DNA of 64,000 nucleotides, taken from NCBI GenBank assembly GCA_937884485.1, contig CALGCG010000111.1, positions 1 through 64,000 on the forward strand. Direction: 5' to 3'. The DNA is from an uncultured Bacteroidales bacterium (GTDB taxonomy: Bacteria; Bacteroidota; Bacteroidia; Bacteroidales; P3). The first letter of the stretch is position 1. Each line of letters opens with the position of its first letter. A model generated the notes under the pieces. The model did not search any database and was not told the origin of the DNA. It worked only from the letters and a program-made list of their open reading frames with translations. This document shows positions 52,655 to 61,916 of this stretch, piece after piece. The position numbers and the translations under genes were made by a program.

Positions 52655-53897
52655 ACTTTCCTACAATTTTTACCGATTCCTGCATCCTTTCACGCAAATT
52701 CCCCAGGCGGTTAGGACTCTTTGCATAGTTGTCATCCTTGCGCTTAAGCCTAATCTTCTTGTTTATATCAACAACAAGCCCGCTGATGTCATCCTTTAGT
52801 ATTTTCCCTTTAAACACCAAATGGTATATAAGACCAAACAACCAATAGTCTGCGTCTATCCAGGAGGTGAAGGCGTTGTCCTTGTTCAAATCAAAATTAG
52901 TTTTCAAACCGTTGATAGCGTCTCGCAAAATAACGAACCGCTGTTTCCAGCAATCACCGGGAAATACTGTTGCAAAATCAAAGCCATCAAACTTATTCTC
53001 ATTCGACTCTTGATCCACACCGACGATGCTCGACACATAATCGCCATAATATGATTCCCTTGTTGAATAGGCTGAATACCAACGCAACACTTTGTCACTC
53101 GTACCCAGAATCAGATATTGAGACAATGTGGATAGGTATCTTACAAAGTCAATCTTTGTCGGGGTCAGTTTTTCAACCAGTTTTATTCCGCATAGGATAT
53201 CGGTTTCATCTTCAAGCTGCCCCTCAAAGTACTTCTGATACTGCGACTTCATATAATAGAGAGAACGACGGCTCTCCATCACCGAAAGGCGAGCACCAAA
53301 GTAGTTGATATTCCTGAACAACTGTGTATAACTGTTTTGAATTTCCTCCTTATCGTTACTCTCAGGAATGATATAAGAAAAACCAAGGAATGTCTTGTCA
53401 AAAAAGTCTTTGGGCAGATTCAGATTCTTAAATTCCAAATATCTACCATCCTTTATCATCCTCTCTTGGATTTTCTCACGTGTATTCTCCATTTGATCTT
53501 TACTAAACAGTCGCTGGAAAGTCCATTTCACAGGCACCTTTGCTCCTACAACACTACTATCGTCTTCCGAACTGTCGTCTCCTGACGCTATACCCTCATC
53601 AGCCTCGAATTCATCCAAATCAGGCAAATAACCAATATATGTCAGTAATACTGTGGTCAGACGCTGCTGTCCATCGATAATGAGGTTTGCTGTAGCGCAC
53701 CCATCCTTTGCGTCAAATAGAGCCAATGTTATAGGCTGCACAAACTGTTTATCCACTAACGACTTTACCAGCCGTCTCATATCCTTCTCGCGCCACACGA
53801 AGCTACGCTGATAGTCAGGCAACACTATATTACCACTTAACATCAGTCGTAGCCAGTGTCGCAATGTGTATTCTCCATAATACACTCTATTGTTCAT
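52644..53897 (-). CDS. DUF262 (GmrS/ParB-like) protein
   Basis: A 417-residue DUF262 protein. It has the motifs LPDYQRSFVW (26-35) and IIDGQQRLTT (73-82), the nucleotide-dependent ParB/Srx-like active site seen in type IV restriction protein GmrS. The C-terminal part lacks a DUF1524/HNH nuclease, so the usual effector domain is missing. The HEPN protein encoded immediately after may replace it. Confidence 0.88.
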   Translation of the reverse strand: MNNRVYYGEYTLRHWLRLMLSGNIVLPDYQRSFVWREKDMRRLVKSLVDKQFVQPITLALFDAKDGCATANLIIDGQQRLTTVLLTYIGYLPDLDEFEADEGIASGDDSSEDDSSVVGAKVPVKWTFQRLFSKDQMENTREKIQERMIKDGRYLEFKNLNLPKDFFDKTFLGFSYIIPESNDKEEIQNSYTQLFRNINYFGARLSVMESRRSLYYMKSQYQKYFEGQLEDETDILCGIKLVEKLTPTKIDFVRYLSTLSQYLILGTSDKVLRWYSAYSTRESYYGDYVSSIVGVDQESNENKFDGFDFATVFPGDCWKQRFVILRDAINGLKTNFDLNKDNAFTSWIDADYWLFGLIYHLVFKGKILKDDISGLVVDINKKIRLKRKDDNYAKSPNRLGNLRERMQESVKIVGKYVQ

Positions 53898-53959
53898 AAT
53901 ACTATTTTGTTCTTAAACAATAAGCAAAACAACATTTTAACAAATCATCCTGTCACGGA

Positions 53960-55180
53960 TCAACTCTTCCCTAAAAGATTCTCATATAAATCAATGTACT
54001 CATTGAAACGGTCGTTTTTGTTGTAGTATTTAACTGCCCTGTTCCGACACGCTGCAACAGGTTTTTCCATTGCCAGCAACCCTTTTACTGCTTTGGCCAC
54101 TCCTTCTATATCTCCAGGCTCGCAGACAATCCCTGTTTCCGGTGTCACCAATTCAGGACTAGCAGTGGCATTATAGACAATACTTGGCGTTCCACAAGCA
54201 AATCCTTCAACCGTCGTAAGGCCGAAGGTCTCTTCGTAACTGAGATTCATCACTATGGATGCTCCATTATACAATGCAACCAATTCGTCGACATTTTCAG
54301 TCCGAGGTATACCAATAATTCCATGTTTTTCAGCTGTCATCATCATATTCTCATTCAATCCGACTAAAACTATTTTAAGATTTGTCGGCAACAATGATGT
54401 CAAGCGACAATAGTCTTTGAAACCCTTACGTCCAGACCATGCAGTCGCAACGCCAATCACATATTTGGCATTCTCCAAACCGTACCTCTTCAGAATCACA
54501 TTGAAATTGTCGGTTGGTTTAAAGACATCAACATCAACTCCGTTACATATTGTTCGGATTGATCTATTCTTTAAAAAGCTCTCTTTTAACACACTTTCCA
54601 GCCAATGGCTCACTGGAACCAACGTTAAATTTTTAGTATTGGTAAATAATCTTTGCTTAAGTCTATAATGGTTTGCTGAATGATTTATATATTTTCTCAA
54701 TTTAAAACCGAGTCTAAACGGGCAGTCATAACTACATTCTGACATCCAATAATTACAACCAAGAAGTGAGAAATAAGCGCAGTCACCTGTAAACGACCAA
54801 CAATCGTGCTGAGTCCAAACTATTGGGGTGTCTAACGTATTAAGATACTCAAAAAGTATCTTATAATTCAACCAGTGGTCATGGATATTATGCAGATGTA
54901 TAATGTCTGGTTTTATTTGTCCTATTTTTTTTATGAGTTCTTTTGTTGCCAAACGCGACGCAAGCCCATCATTGTCAAACAATCTATGTTCCGCATAATG
55001 CTCATACACCTGCAGCATATTTCCAACATGGATAAGTTTGCTTTTACACGGTTGCATATTGCGACCATAAGCGAAATACGTCCCCCAACCTCGAAGAGCA
55101 GCGAGCTGGTTAATTTGTTCCGCTATTTTACCTGTGCTACCGCTATTAGCAGTAACATTTATTTGAAACAATATCGGCAT
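53960..55180 (-). CDS. Glycosyltransferase family 4 (WcaC-like)
   Basis: A 406-residue GT-B glycosyltransferase. N-terminal blocks VTANSGSTGKIAEQIN and IIHLHNIHDHWLNY resemble colanic-acid WcaC-type enzymes. The donor-site block is LSYEETFGLTTVEGFACGTP (EX7E). It lies 2 bp after the polymerase/ligase gene. Sugar specificity unknown. Confidence 0.88.
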   Translation of the reverse strand: MPILFQINVTANSGSTGKIAEQINQLAALRGWGTYFAYGRNMQPCKSKLIHVGNMLQVYEHYAEHRLFDNDGLASRLATKELIKKIGQIKPDIIHLHNIHDHWLNYKILFEYLNTLDTPIVWTQHDCWSFTGDCAYFSLLGCNYWMSECSYDCPFRLGFKLRKYINHSANHYRLKQRLFTNTKNLTLVPVSHWLESVLKESFLKNRSIRTICNGVDVDVFKPTDNFNVILKRYGLENAKYVIGVATAWSGRKGFKDYCRLTSLLPTNLKIVLVGLNENMMMTAEKHGIIGIPRTENVDELVALYNGASIVMNLSYEETFGLTTVEGFACGTPSIVYNATASPELVTPETGIVCEPGDIEGVAKAVKGLLAMEKPVAACRNRAVKYYNKNDRFNEYIDLYENLLGKS

Positions 55181-55182
55181 AA

Positions 55183-56415
55183 CTAATTGTTACAAGAAAC
55201 ATTACGACTACTAATACAAGCTGGCAAAAGACTATCAGCATCATAAGCAATTGATACTAATAACCAGAACAAAAAGCAGAGGGGATTCCCCGCTGAAAAT
55301 ATGTATCCTTCTAACATAAAATGTACAAAAAAGAACAATAGTAAAGACGACAAATACAGAGAATAAGTATTTGTTCTAGATATTTTCACATTTTTAATAA
55401 AACACCGCAGCAATACATACACTATAGGTATTGCTCCCAATAGTCCAATTGTTGAGAATATGCAGAGCCAAGAGTTTCCATATTCAACTGTTCCAGACAA
55501 ATGCACTTCTCCATAGGAATAATATTTTGCAGAAGCAAACCCATTTCCTGTAAGCGGGTTCGATAAGAATTCGCCTATTCTATGTTCATATAAATACATA
55601 CGCGAATCCAACAAACTTGAATCTGCATCATTACGATATTCATTTTTATAAACTATACCATCTAACATAAACTTCCATAAAGGGAAAGTGACAGCCAAAA
55701 TTACAATTACTGCAACTCCAACTTTCATGAACTTTATTGGATTTTTTGATTTTTTATATAAATAAAAAAACACTGATACACCAGTTGCAATGAGGGCTCC
55801 TCTTGATGCTGAAAATAACAATGCCCCCAGCGTGCACAGAATTAGGGTTATCTTTATCCATTTCTTTTCAAAGATTCCATTATTCGAATACAATATGAAT
55901 ATACATGCAATGCCACAAAGTGGGCCCAACAACATAGAGTGTTTTACCAATCCTCCAAAAGTCCCTCCGACAGAAAAATCCTCTTCGTAAAGAGTGCCTT
56001 CTCCTATGCGCATAAAATTTATACCCAAAAACCAACAAAAAAAAGATCCAACACATAAAATAACAATCAAACATGATACGATATACAACAACCTACTCCT
56101 GTAATATGAAAGACTCTTCGAATAAAACATCGGAGAAATCACAATCGCCATCAAAGTAAAGTAACCCAATCTTTCATATGACCTAAAACGTATATCCGGT
56201 TGCCCTATGGGAATGCTAAAAAAAGACACTAATAACAATAAAAGAATACCATACGATACTTTTATATCATTGCGAACTAACAAAAAAGGAATAAACGAGA
56301 GCAATGCAACAACATAAAAGTAAGATGGCAGAAAACTAAAACCCACACAGTTGGATATTACTGCAACCGCCATAAATAGAAGCCAGATTTTTTCTAATGT
56401 ATGAAGCCTAATCAT
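55183..56415 (-). CDS. O-antigen ligase / polymerase (Wzy/WaaL-like) membrane protein
   Basis: A 410-residue integral membrane protein with about ten hydrophobic segments and a large periplasmic loop (about 235-310) containing SRMYLYEHRIGEFLSNPLTG, the typical position of the active loop. It polymerises or ligates glycan repeat units in the periplasm. AT-rich codon use sets it apart from the core genes, as is usual for polymerases. Confidence 0.82.
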   Translation of the reverse strand: MIRLHTLEKIWLLFMAVAVISNCVGFSFLPSYFYVVALLSFIPFLLVRNDIKVSYGILLLLLVSFFSIPIGQPDIRFRSYERLGYFTLMAIVISPMFYSKSLSYYRSRLLYIVSCLIVILCVGSFFCWFLGINFMRIGEGTLYEEDFSVGGTFGGLVKHSMLLGPLCGIACIFILYSNNGIFEKKWIKITLILCTLGALLFSASRGALIATGVSVFFYLYKKSKNPIKFMKVGVAVIVILAVTFPLWKFMLDGIVYKNEYRNDADSSLLDSRMYLYEHRIGEFLSNPLTGNGFASAKYYSYGEVHLSGTVEYGNSWLCIFSTIGLLGAIPIVYVLLRCFIKNVKISRTNTYSLYLSSLLLFFFVHFMLEGYIFSAGNPLCFLFWLLVSIAYDADSLLPACISSRNVSCNN

Positions 56416-56427
56416 TACGCATTCAAA

Positions 56428-57249
56428 TCATTTTTTAATCAAAAAAGCCGCGAAGTCATGATGAGAAATACGTTTCTCCTCTGGTGGCAACTGCATATAG
56501 TCGCCATAGGCATTGCGCAGATATGAATCATTATCTGCAAAGCCCATAAAACAACGGTCTTCGAAAGGCATCTTTACAACAGAGGAAAAAAGTGTCTTGC
56601 TGAATTTATGCTTCTGCAACATTCCTTGCACGCACTCGAATACAGAGGTATATCCTTTGCCGTTATTCTTCTGCGAATACCAACTCAAGAAACGTGCCGT
56701 ATGCCGTCTTGTAAGAAAACAAAGCGGGAGTTTCATAGCCAAAAGGGTAGCGTTTTTCAGTATGCCCCTACGTGAAGATATACGCATACTCTTCACTATA
56801 TCAACCCTTTGAAAAAAACGGCGCCGTCTGTCATATTTTAGCCACTCACTTTCTTCATCAGGGACATCATCTATGGGATATACATCAATATTAACCCCTA
56901 TCTGAATATTATCCGTGGATTTTTCGATAATTCTGGTTCTGTTATCAAAAGCCTTGGCATACGCTCTCGTCCATTGAGCATCCCGTTCCAAAGATACCAA
57001 CTCATAGCGCTCCAAATATGTCTTTGGAAACAATTTTATAAGCCGGATGTAGTCTTCCCTGAGCAGATATATGTCAATGTCATCGTCCCATGGGATATAT
57101 CCCTTGTGGCGAACCGCACCAAGCATTGTTCCACAGGCTAGGCTGTACACTATGCCGTTGTCTGCACAGAACTTGTCTATAGCCTGAAGGACATCAAGTT
57201 GAATGGTTTTGAGTTCCTCGGCTCCAATCTGTCTTACTTCCTTATCCAT
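56428..57249 (-). CDS. LicD-family phosphotransferase
   Basis: A 273-residue LicD-like nucleotidyltransferase-fold enzyme. YSLACGTMLGAVRHKGYIPWDDDIDIYL (about 34-61) carries the GxLLGAxRHxGxIPWDDDxD active site. Such enzymes transfer phosphocholine or similar groups to glycans. It overlaps the ATP-grasp gene by 16 bp, so the two modifications may be coupled. Confidence 0.9.
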   Translation of the reverse strand: MDKEVRQIGAEELKTIQLDVLQAIDKFCADNGIVYSLACGTMLGAVRHKGYIPWDDDIDIYLLREDYIRLIKLFPKTYLERYELVSLERDAQWTRAYAKAFDNRTRIIEKSTDNIQIGVNIDVYPIDDVPDEESEWLKYDRRRRFFQRVDIVKSMRISSRRGILKNATLLAMKLPLCFLTRRHTARFLSWYSQKNNGKGYTSVFECVQGMLQKHKFSKTLFSSVVKMPFEDRCFMGFADNDSYLRNAYGDYMQLPPEEKRISHHDFAAFLIKK

Positions 57250-58445
57250 TTTCTCAGCTTTCTTTTTATCTTGTTCAGCTGGATATATCTCTCCAGTTTT
57301 CTTTGTGGGCCCGGATCTTTCTCGTCATACACAAAGCAGATGTCTGCAGAAGCAATGATGAACCTCATCTCTTTTTCCGTAATATGGTAGAAGCCCCAGT
57401 CATCGATACACATCCGCTCGTTGGCGTAGGTGGCCGTACGGTCGATGTCGTGCAGCAGATGAGAATAATCTTTTCCCTGTAACGACTCAACTAACATCGC
57501 TGGCAAATTAGCACCCATGGCGGTATAGGCATAGCCGCTGCCACCGAAGCGCAGGTTCATCTCACCAAAATACATCTTGCCCTCACTTTCGTAAAAGTCA
57601 ATGTCGAACAAACCATAGAAGCCGACCCGCCTGACAAAGACCTTGAACTGCTCCAACAGGGCTTCAAATCCCGTCACTGGCATAATCTTGCCTTCCCTGG
57701 CAATACCAAAATGGCTCTTACTATTGACAATAAACTCAATCACACCCGGAATAACAACGTCTTTCCCGTCGGAGAAACCCACCACTGCATATTCCGTCCC
57801 GATAACTTTGAAATCCTCAACCAGCACATCGGTATTGTGGAACTGAAGGCTTGCCTTATCCAACACCTTGCGAAGATCTGTCTCGTTGTCGCATCGTCTC
57901 AGAAACTGCTTTCCGCCACTGATGGTGGCAAGTGGTTTGGTAAAACAGGGGTAACGAATACCTTCCGGCAGAGAGTAGCGATCATCCTTGACAGTTATGG
58001 TAGTGTCATGTGTGACATTCAGGCCAATCTCTGTCGCCAGTTTCTTTTGAGCGGTCTTGTGCATCCAACGCTCTACCTCACCTGGTGTGTGATGGATATG
58101 CGGGAAGAGAAAATGTTTCTTCAATCGCTCTTGATTGTTATCGATGACAGATGCCGACGTGTCGCTGTCGGGAATAATTATAACCTTCTGTTCCGGATCT
58201 GCACAACGACTCAGCAGAAGCTGTACAAGTGCCTCGCCATTCTGTGCTGGACAATACAGCACACAACTTACATATTTACTGTGACAGTCAACAGGTTTGC
58301 CTCCGTTAAAATGAAGGTAACGCCCCAATCGGCCTTGGAACACCATGGCTATCACCGTAATCTCGCAATCCAACGCTGCCAAAGAACGGATGATGGCCAA
58401 TCGCGAAGTATATCCATGGCCTATGATGACTACTTTTTGTTTCAT
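57234..58445 (-). CDS. ATP-grasp enzyme (carboxylate-amine ligase-like)
   Basis: A 403-residue ATP-grasp protein with an N-terminal pre-ATP-grasp Rossmann segment (VVIIGHGYTSRLAIIRSLAA), a nucleotide-binding core (KPLATISGGKQF, VLVEDFKVIGTEYAV) and a metal-binding GEMNLRFGGSGYAYTAMG. ATP-grasp ligases form amide bonds; in a glycan locus a role in adding an amino acid or similar group is plausible but not proven. Confidence 0.85.
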   Translation of the reverse strand: MKQKVVIIGHGYTSRLAIIRSLAALDCEITVIAMVFQGRLGRYLHFNGGKPVDCHSKYVSCVLYCPAQNGEALVQLLLSRCADPEQKVIIIPDSDTSASVIDNNQERLKKHFLFPHIHHTPGEVERWMHKTAQKKLATEIGLNVTHDTTITVKDDRYSLPEGIRYPCFTKPLATISGGKQFLRRCDNETDLRKVLDKASLQFHNTDVLVEDFKVIGTEYAVVGFSDGKDVVIPGVIEFIVNSKSHFGIAREGKIMPVTGFEALLEQFKVFVRRVGFYGLFDIDFYESEGKMYFGEMNLRFGGSGYAYTAMGANLPAMLVESLQGKDYSHLLHDIDRTATYANERMCIDDWGFYHITEKEMRFIIASADICFVYDEKDPGPQRKLERYIQLNKIKRKLRKWIRK

Positions 58446-58454
58446 AAAGTCTTA

Positions 58455-59591
58455 TTACAAATTTAACAAATGCTCCATCCCGATAATAGCCGTTTCCCGG
58501 TTTTGTTCAGAACGCAATGTATGGAGTGCAAACATCAAATTTTTTTCCGTATAGTCATACAGCCATCTCCTATATAGCTTAGGGAATAGTCTGTTCTGGA
58601 GCAGTCTTACTTTAGAGGGATTTTTGAATGCCGTTAAATATAGCTTAAGCTCGTTTTCACAAAATCTCTGTAACTGACTATAAACGAAATCCTCATCCTG
58701 CAGCTTTCTTGTGCGCTCTTCAAAACCCGACAGGTCTTGATTGGAATCGTATCGTACAAATAAATTGTCAACGGATTTAACCAAATGTTTCTTTATTTCG
58801 ACCTTGCCGTCTATAATATCAAGCTCTACTATCAGACCTGAATCGGTTAATCCTGGGGCAAAATTCCTAAGCAAGAAATCACCTTGTCCATAGAGTAGAT
58901 ACGAACTATTATACAATTCTTCGCAACCGACACAGTGTGTATGCTGGGCAAGAACCACATCGGCACCACAGTCTGCCATACGGTGGAATCGTTTTTTTGT
59001 TTCAGGCGATGGATATGGAAACTTCTCAATTCCTCCATGATAAAGCACGACAAGATAATCACATTCCTTTTTCAGACGTTCCAACTCTCGACAAACCACA
59101 TACTCGTCGTATAGCCATGCCCCAGCCCTGTTTTCGGTGGGTTTATTATACATGGTTTCGCTGACATTGTAGAAACCTATGTTTAACCCACCAATTTCTT
59201 GGGCAATAAAACGGACAATTTCATTTTGGTTTCTACCGGCACCGATATGCATGATCCCGGCATTATTCAAAGTTTGCATTGTGTCATTCATACCTTGATG
59301 TCCACCATCTGTAGCATGGTTGTTCGCCAAAAGGCACAGGTCTATTCCCAATCTCTTATATGCCTCGACGGCTCTAGTTGCAGCGATCTTGACAGGCCCG
59401 GTCTTCCTGCATTTGTCAGGGTGGTCGGTCAATGCCCCTTCAAGATTGCAGACACAGAAATCCGCATTAGAAAACATTTGAATTATTTCTTTTCCAAACA
59501 ATGTATCGATATCTCCTTTTGCAAAGAGCGATACATTTTGTTCGGTAGGAAAGAGATCGCCGACAATGATTATTCTTTGATTATATTTCAT
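58455..59591 (-). CDS. CapA-family metallophosphatase-like protein
   Basis: A 378-residue PGA_cap/CapA protein. Motifs are GDLFPTEQN at the N-terminus, CNLEGALTD, LANNHATDGG, LYHGGIEKF and AQHTHCVGCEE, the metallophosphatase-fold residues. No signal peptide is evident. CapA proteins take part in poly-gamma-glutamate and other capsule assembly. Its 3' end is 9 bp before the ATP-grasp gene. A second CapA-like gene is at the right edge of the window. Confidence 0.87.
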   Translation of the reverse strand: MKYNQRIIIVGDLFPTEQNVSLFAKGDIDTLFGKEIIQMFSNADFCVCNLEGALTDHPDKCRKTGPVKIAATRAVEAYKRLGIDLCLLANNHATDGGHQGMNDTMQTLNNAGIMHIGAGRNQNEIVRFIAQEIGGLNIGFYNVSETMYNKPTENRAGAWLYDEYVVCRELERLKKECDYLVVLYHGGIEKFPYPSPETKKRFHRMADCGADVVLAQHTHCVGCEELYNSSYLLYGQGDFLLRNFAPGLTDSGLIVELDIIDGKVEIKKHLVKSVDNLFVRYDSNQDLSGFEERTRKLQDEDFVYSQLQRFCENELKLYLTAFKNPSKVRLLQNRLFPKLYRRWLYDYTEKNLMFALHTLRSEQNRETAIIGMEHLLNL

Positions 59592-60177
59592 GTCTTTTGT
59601 TTAACGGAAAACGCAGCATGGTATTCATCCAAGACATTTTGTACTTCATCCAACAATAGAAAGATGAATGCGGACACCCATCCAACCATTTAGCCATCAC
59701 AACACTATAATGATCCTTGCTGGCTGCCCGAAAGAAACGAACTAATCTGTATCCATTCCTTTCAGCCATTTGCTGACGATGGACATTCCTTGAATGTGTG
59801 TCGAACACAAGTGTCTTATACCCCAAGCCTGTCGCCAGTTGTTCTCTTTTATTGTCTAAAAGTTTAAATATCCCCTCGCCAGAATATTCCGGTATAACAG
59901 CATCAAAACAGATGTATGCGTAAGAGCCTTTATTATACCATGTTTTACCAACTTTATTACCTATTGCCGCAGTACCAACCAATCTTTTACCGTCTAAAGC
60001 CACCAACACAACACCTTTTTCTCCAAGAGATTCCTTTATCTTCTCCGCTGGCCATTGGTAATGGGCCATATTTATCCCTCTTGCACGATTAACCGCATGG
60101 GCGTCCACAAGACATTGCTTGATATCGTCCCATGTCACCCAATCGGGTTTTTCCACTATTTGAATATTGTCTGACAT
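59581..60177 (-). CDS. GNAT-family acetyltransferase
   Basis: A 198-residue GNAT-like protein: LVALDGKRLVGTAAIG then SYAYICFDAVIPEYSGEGIF (acetyl-CoA pyrophosphate loop region) and LVFDTHSRNVHRQQMAERNG. It overlaps the CapA gene by 11 bp. Probably acylates an amino group on the glycan precursor or its amino-acid substituent. Confidence 0.75.
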   Translation of the reverse strand: MSDNIQIVEKPDWVTWDDIKQCLVDAHAVNRARGINMAHYQWPAEKIKESLGEKGVVLVALDGKRLVGTAAIGNKVGKTWYNKGSYAYICFDAVIPEYSGEGIFKLLDNKREQLATGLGYKTLVFDTHSRNVHRQQMAERNGYRLVRFFRAASKDHYSVVMAKWLDGCPHSSFYCWMKYKMSWMNTMLRFPLNKRHEI

Positions 60178-60201
60178 ATTCGCAACCGCTTGCTAAAAAC
60201 C

Positions 60202-61278
60202 TCATTCCGGGAACCACGTATTCGGTCTCGGCCATAACTCTCGTATAATTCTCTCAGTATACTCACCCATGCCAGACTTGAAGGCCGATTGGCTCAAACC
60301 AGGGTTTGTGTTGAACTCGATAAGCACAGGTTCGCCATCTTCCTGTATAGCCACATCCCAACCTACCAAGTTGAAGTACGGCAATTTGAGGTGAAGACGT
60401 TTCACCATCTCAATAGCCTTGTCATACGACGGTAGCTGATAACCTTCAAGCACGATGCCTGTATCTGTATGGTCAATGTTGTCTGTGCTAAAACCGCCAA
60501 AAGCCGCCTTGCCCAATTTACCATCTTTTGAAATCGTGGTACTGATCCCCCCCGCACATTGGTTGTCGACCACGGAACCGCTCCGTCCTATTCTAACCAC
60601 AGAATAGATGATGAGGACCTCCATGCCGGAGCGATATGACAAAATGCGCATGGTGTTCACAGAAGTAGGATTCAATGCAGCCATACCTTCGTGCTGTCGT
60701 ACCCAATCTTGAACCAAAAAGTCTTTCTTATATTCCTTGAATAACTGAGCGACAGTTTTTCCATCGATGTCCGTGACTCCATTCTTGGCATTGAACATCT
60801 GGACCCCTCGTCCTTCCGATTCCCTCGATGGTTTTATAATAACCTTCTCTAAATTTCCACACAACGCGACAGCCTCATCTTCCGATACTGGTTTCCCTTC
60901 AAAATAGTAATAGCCGTTCATGTTTTTCAGGATGGAATGGGCTATGTTTTCGCCAGGAAACAGGAAGTCGCACATGTTCTTGTCGCCAAAGGCTCCCTGG
61001 AGCCGATGCTGGTTTGCCTTCGGCACCAACTCACAATGGTAGATGTTATTTGGCACATACTCTTTTGTGAAATGGCCTGTGCGCGAATAGAAATACTCAT
61101 GGCAATAGAGCGGCACCTTTTTGCCAATCATATCCATGTAAAAGTCTTGTACCTCTTTTTTCTGAGCCTTAGTGAGCTTGCGGCGGTGCTCCAGGTCTTT
61201 GAAGTTCTTGGTTATGCGCACCTCCCATTTTTTCATCTCGCGTTTCTTGCGAATTTTGGTCCAAATCTTGTCAATCAT
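60202..61278 (-). CDS. Sugar-transfer-associated ATP-grasp protein
   Basis: A 358-residue protein of the ATPgrasp_ST type. The ATP-binding part has VIIKPSRESEGRGVQMF and VQDWVRQHEGMAALNP, then ISYRSG-like ILSYRSGMEVLI and the C-terminal NLVGWDVAIQEDG and LIEFNTNPGL. This family occurs in polysaccharide loci across bacteria. With the other ATP-grasp gene, CapA and GNAT it suggests an amidated or aminoacylated glycan. Confidence 0.87.
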   Translation of the reverse strand: MIDKIWTKIRKKREMKKWEVRITKNFKDLEHRRKLTKAQKKEVQDFYMDMIGKKVPLYCHEYFYSRTGHFTKEYVPNNIYHCELVPKANQHRLQGAFGDKNMCDFLFPGENIAHSILKNMNGYYYFEGKPVSEDEAVALCGNLEKVIIKPSRESEGRGVQMFNAKNGVTDIDGKTVAQLFKEYKKDFLVQDWVRQHEGMAALNPTSVNTMRILSYRSGMEVLIIYSVVRIGRSGSVVDNQCAGGISTTISKDGKLGKAAFGGFSTDNIDHTDTGIVLEGYQLPSYDKAIEMVKRLHLKLPYFNLVGWDVAIQEDGEPVLIEFNTNPGLSQSAFKSGMGEYTERIIRELWPRPNTWFPE

Positions 61279-61343
61279 AAAAACAAATAGATAAAACCAC
61301 CCGATGAAATCAAGTGGTATTTGTAAAAAATAAATGTTTCTCT

Positions 61344-61372
61344 AAAAAAAGGCCGGCTTGTCTACAGCCTTC
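61344..61372 (-). terminator. Terminator after the three-gene unknown cassette
   Basis: On the minus strand GAAGGCTGTAGACAAGCCGG followed by CCTTTTTTT: a short GC stem with a T tract, 35 bp after the stop at 61407. Confidence 0.6.
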
Positions 61373-61406
61373 AGCACATATGATTATTTCAAATCATACA
61401 ACACAA

Positions 61407-61916
61407 TCATTCCGGTTCCACTATAGTCAACCCATCTTCCAGCATTTCTGCCAATAAAGAAAGCATATTGACTATTTTCGGATCATCTTTGGGTAATGGC
61501 CCCTTATAGTACTCGTCATCGTTTTTGACATAAAACAGCCCTCTATGCCGTTCATTGGGACCATTTAACGGCATAATTTCTATTTTATCACTTATACCTC
61601 GCGCAATTCCACACAAAAAAGAACCGTACCCGCAGTATCGGTTTGACTCATTTGATTTTGAATCCCATATTTTATACCCCAATTGTAACAATTCTGACTC
61701 AAAAGTGCTATCGTCACAATTGATCTTACTTATTAAAGATACATATTCTTCGCCTTTGCTCTTGTCGGCCCCCAAAAGCCTTAGGTCAAAAGCATCCGGA
61801 TTGACTTGCTGGGTTTCTTTATTATAGTACAACGGTGTACACAAAAGCCTAACCAATAATTCAGAGTCAGGAATGCTATTTTCTGGAGAATAATCAATAC
61901 TCTTACACCGCCTCAT
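61407..61916 (-). CDS. Unknown protein, third gene of a three-gene cassette
   Basis: A 169-residue cytosolic-looking protein. It begins with IPDSELLVRLLCTPLYY then PDAFDLRLLGADKSKGEEYVS, a layout I associate with small uncharacterised proteins encoded next to TIGR04255-like genes, but I cannot name the family. It overlaps the preceding gene by 14 bp. Confidence 0.65.
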   Translation of the reverse strand: MRRCKSIDYSPENSIPDSELLVRLLCTPLYYNKETQQVNPDAFDLRLLGADKSKGEEYVSLISKINCDDSTFESELLQLGYKIWDSKSNESNRYCGYGSFLCGIARGISDKIEIMPLNGPNERHRGLFYVKNDDEYYKGPLPKDDPKIVNMLSLLAEMLEDGLTIVEPE

